This document shows positions 4,107 through 5,778 of a stretch of 5,778 nucleotides of DNA, in pieces; the first letter of the stretch is position 1; each line of letters starts with the position of its first letter. A program made the position numbers and the translations under genes. Source of the DNA: an uncultured Dietzia sp. (GTDB taxonomy: Bacteria; Actinomycetota; Actinomycetes; Mycobacteriales; Mycobacteriaceae); NCBI GenBank assembly GCA_946570335.1, contig CAMNYG010000107.1, forward strand, positions 1 through 5,778, given 5' to 3'. The notes under the pieces are model-generated. The model was not told the DNA's origin. It worked only from the letters and a program-made list of their open reading frames with translations, and made no database searches.

Positions 4107-5600
4107 TCACAGCATCACGCCCGGGTTGAGGATGCCCTGCGGGTCGAGGGCTGCCTTGATGCGTCGGCTCAGTTCCATGACGTCGTCACCGAGTTGGACG
4201 GGCAGCCAGGGCGCCTTGAGCCGACCCACGCCGTGCTCTCCGGTGATGGTGCCGCCCATACCGATCGCCAGTTCCATGACCTCACCGAACGCCAGCTGGG
4301 CGCGGGCTGCACGGTCCTCGTCGTCGTCCTCCAACACGATGATCGGGTGAGTGTTGCCGTCTCCGGCGTGAGCGACAAGCGCGATCTGCACGCCGCGGCG
4401 CGCGGAGATCTCCCCGATGCCGGCGACGAGCTGCGGCAGTGCGGGCAGCGGGACGCCGACGTCCTCGAGCAGGAGGGAACCGACCTTGCCGAGGCTGGTG
4501 AACGCGGCGCGGCGGGCGACGGTGAACTGCTCGCCCTCGTCGGGGTCGTCGGTGGCGAACACCTCGGTGGCTCCGTTCGCACGGAACGCCTCCGCCATGA
4601 ACTCCGCCTCGGCCGCGCGGTCGCTGCCGGTGAGGTCGGACTGGGCGAGAAGCATCGCGCCGGCGGTCGTGTCCAGCCCCATCCGCAGGTCGGCCTCGAC
4701 AGCCCGGATGGTGACGTTGTCCATGAACTCGAGCATGGCGGGCCGGAGTCGACTGGTGATCGCGAGCACCGCCTCACTGCAGGCCACCACGTCGGGGAAG
4801 ATGCCCACGACTGTCGAACGCGGCGCCTGCTCCGGGAGCAGGCGGATGATGATCTCGGTGACGATTCCGAGCGTGCCCTCGCTGCCGACGAACAGTTTGG
4901 TGAGGCTGAGTCCGGCGGTGTCTTTGAGGCGGGGCCCGCCGAGTCGTACGGCCGTGCCGTCGGCCAGCACGACCGTCATCCCCAGTACGTAATCGGTGGT
5001 CACGCCATACTTCACACAGCACAGGCCGCCGGCGTTCGTGGCGATGTTGCCGCCGATCGAGCAGATCTCGTACGACGACGGGTCCGGCGGGTACCACAGG
5101 CCGTGCTCGGCGACAGCTGCCTTGACCTCCGCGTTGAGCAGACCGGGTTGCACGGTCGCGGTACGGGTGACGGGGTCCACGGCGATGTCCCGCATCAGCT
5201 CCGTCGACAGCACGATCCCGCCCTCTACCGCCGTCGCACCACCGGAGAGGCCCGAGCCCGCTCCCCGCGGGACGACGGGCACCGAGTGCTCGCTCGCCCA
5301 GCGCATGACCTCCTGGACGTCTTCGGTCGTGCGGGCGCGGACGAGCGCCAGCGGCATTCCCGGGTTCGGCGCCTTGGCCCAGTCCTGGCGGTAGCCCTCG
5401 AGCAGGTCGGGGTCGGTGAGCACCGGGGCCTCACCCAGGCGGGTTTGCAGATCCTCAAGGTCGGTGGCGGTCACCTGGTGATTCGCGGCGTCGCGGTCGG
5501 CGTCTCGGTCGGTGTCGCGGTCGGCGTCGCGGTCGGCGTCGCGGTCAGCGGCACGATCAGCGGTGGGGTCGGCAGCGGGGTCAGGGGTTGCGTCGCTCAT
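4107..5600 (-). CDS. FAD-linked 2-hydroxyacid oxidase/dehydrogenase (GlcD / D-lactate dehydrogenase family)
   Basis: An intact 497-residue flavoprotein of the type that oxidises D-lactate, glycolate, D-2-hydroxyglutarate or similar acids to 2-oxoacids. The N-terminal FAD-binding domain (FAD_binding_4) shows VVPRGAGSGLSGGA (about 109-122), YPPDPSSYEICSIGGNIATN (170-189), CCVKYGVTTDYVLGM and FVGSEGTLGIVTEI (237-250). The C-terminal FAD-oxidase domain shows HAGDGNTHP (His411, His418) and GEHGVGRLK (Glu455, His456), the metal-binding set of this family, and ends in LDPQGILNPG. The exact substrate cannot be read from sequence; no glcE/glcF-like partners are visible, so a stand-alone D-lactate or 2-hydroxyacid dehydrogenase is as likely as glycolate oxidase. 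Residues 7-38 are a repetitive Asp/Arg/Ala segment not typical of the family. A GTG at codon 43 (5474) is an alternative start but lacks a good ribosome binding site. Its stop is about 60 nt before the riboswitch on the same strand; the riboswitch marks a separate transcript. Confidence 0.92.
   Translation of the reverse strand: MSDATPDPAADPTADRAADRDADRDADRDTDRDADRDAANHQVTATDLEDLQTRLGEAPVLTDPDLLEGYRQDWAKAPNPGMPLALVRARTTEDVQEVMRWASEHSVPVVPRGAGSGLSGGATAVEGGIVLSTELMRDIAVDPVTRTATVQPGLLNAEVKAAVAEHGLWYPPDPSSYEICSIGGNIATNAGGLCCVKYGVTTDYVLGMTVVLADGTAVRLGGPRLKDTAGLSLTKLFVGSEGTLGIVTEIIIRLLPEQAPRSTVVGIFPDVVACSEAVLAITSRLRPAMLEFMDNVTIRAVEADLRMGLDTTAGAMLLAQSDLTGSDRAAEAEFMAEAFRANGATEVFATDDPDEGEQFTVARRAAFTSLGKVGSLLLEDVGVPLPALPQLVAGIGEISARRGVQIALVAHAGDGNTHPIIVLEDDDEDRAARAQLAFGEVMELAIGMGGTITGEHGVGRLKAPWLPVQLGDDVMELSRRIKAALDPQGILNPGVML
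5488..5583 (-). repeat. eight 12-bp tandem repeats encoding Asp-Arg-Asp-Ala units
   Basis: Eight consecutive 12-bp units begin at 5488. The first five (to 5547) are almost identical to GCGTCGCGGTCG and the last three have drifted. On the minus strand they encode residues 7-38 of the oxidase as tetrapeptides: DPAA, DPTA, DRAA, DRDA, DRDA, DRDT, DRDA, DRDA. Copies can be gained or lost without disturbing the frame, so length polymorphism between strains would be expected. Confidence 0.9.
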
Positions 5601-5607
5601 GGTCTGT

Positions 5608-5613
5608 GAACCT
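5608..5613 (-). promoter_or_regulatory. possible -10 element of the FAD oxidase gene
   Basis: The minus strand reads TAGGTT, fitting the actinobacterial TANNNT -10 pattern, and ends 7 nt before the ATG at 5600. A start of transcription at the usual distance would fall at or next to the ATG, giving a leaderless mRNA, which is common in Mycobacteriales. This fits the absence of a Shine-Dalgarno sequence before the ATG. No clear -35 box is seen. Confidence 0.35.
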
Positions 5614-5670
5614 ACGCCGGGGTGCCTGTACCCACGGCCACATCGCCGAGGTGCTCCCCTCGCCGTCTGT

Positions 5671-5695
5671 CCTGCCCTGCCCTGTCCTGCCCTGT
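5671..5695. repeat. five tandem pentamers CCTGC/CCTGT
   Basis: Five adjacent 5-bp units (CCTGC CCTGC CCTGT CCTGC CCTGT) lie upstream of the oxidase gene. About 40 nt further right is a C7-T4-C6 tract (5733-5749). Both look like simple-sequence tracts; no function is assigned. Confidence 0.75.
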
Positions 5696-5766
5696 CCGGT
5701 GGCGTCGCGGGAGCTCCTGTGGGTTTCGTGTGCCCCCCCTTTTCCCCCCGGCGCCAGGTGGGCGCA

Positions 5767-5772
5767 TAGTGT
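5767..5772 (+). promoter_or_regulatory. possible -10 element of a divergent gene beyond the right edge
   Basis: TAGTGT matches the TANNNT pattern and points out of the window, opposite to the oxidase gene. No -35 box is evident and the gene it would serve is not in the window, so this is a weak suggestion. Confidence 0.15.
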
Positions 5773-5778
5773 GCTCGT

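Noticed and set aside
4194..5609. Plus-strand frame of 471 codons opposite the FAD oxidase
   Set aside because: Its length follows from antisense codon bias of the well-supported oxidase; the translation has no recognisable motif.
1..5778. Insertion sequence, integrase, tRNA or rRNA gene to explain the rearrangements
   Set aside because: I saw no transposase or integrase-like protein, no terminal inverted repeats with target duplications, and no tRNA or rRNA sequence.

Overview
The window is very GC-rich, with strongly G/C-ending codons. Its pyruvate carboxylase closely resembles the mycobacterial type, it carries a RamB/ScfR-type regulator, and it has a cobalamin riboswitch in front of metE. 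This points to a high-GC actinobacterium of the Mycobacteriales (Corynebacteriales), such as a Rhodococcus-, Gordonia- or Dietzia-like organism. That placement is inference from protein resemblance; nothing here fixes the genus.

Layout, left to right. (1) 1-425, minus: the N-terminal part of a small four-helix membrane protein of unknown function, running off the left edge. (2) 426-823: mostly non-coding, with three tandem 38/39-bp repeats, an 18-bp inverted repeat with an extra half-site, a possible 45-codon ORF and a 16-bp perfect palindrome. (3) 824-1871, minus: the C-terminal two-thirds of a RamB/ScfR-type transcriptional regulator without its helix-turn-helix, interrupted by at least one clear and one probable frameshift. 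(4) 1872-1928, minus: a 19-codon piece of pyruvate carboxylase in inverted orientation, fused in frame to the regulator remnant. (5) 1923-3396, plus: the C-terminal part of pyruvate carboxylase (most of the carboxyltransferase domain plus the biotin carrier domain), with a one-base insertion at 3099-3101. (6) 3387-3420: a perfect hairpin terminator that includes the pyc stop codon. (7) 3445-3621, minus: only the first 59 codons of metE, preceded by a good ribosome binding site, a leader with two hairpins and a well-conserved cobalamin riboswitch at 3819-4046. (8) 4107-5600, minus: an intact FAD-linked 2-hydroxyacid oxidase (GlcD/D-lactate dehydrogenase family) with an unusual Asp-Arg repeat at its N terminus. 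(9) 5601-5778: its upstream region.

The most notable point is that three conserved metabolic or regulatory genes (ramB-like, pyc, metE) are all broken within about 2.8 kb. pyc and ramB have lost their 5' ends at a shared, rearranged junction centred on a GACGTC palindrome. metE keeps its full B12-responsive leader but only a stump of coding sequence. Either this is a real scar of deletion/inversion and gene decay, or it is an assembly or cloning chimera; sequence alone cannot decide. Only the FAD oxidase and the edge-truncated membrane protein look intact, so no working pathway can be drawn from the remnants.
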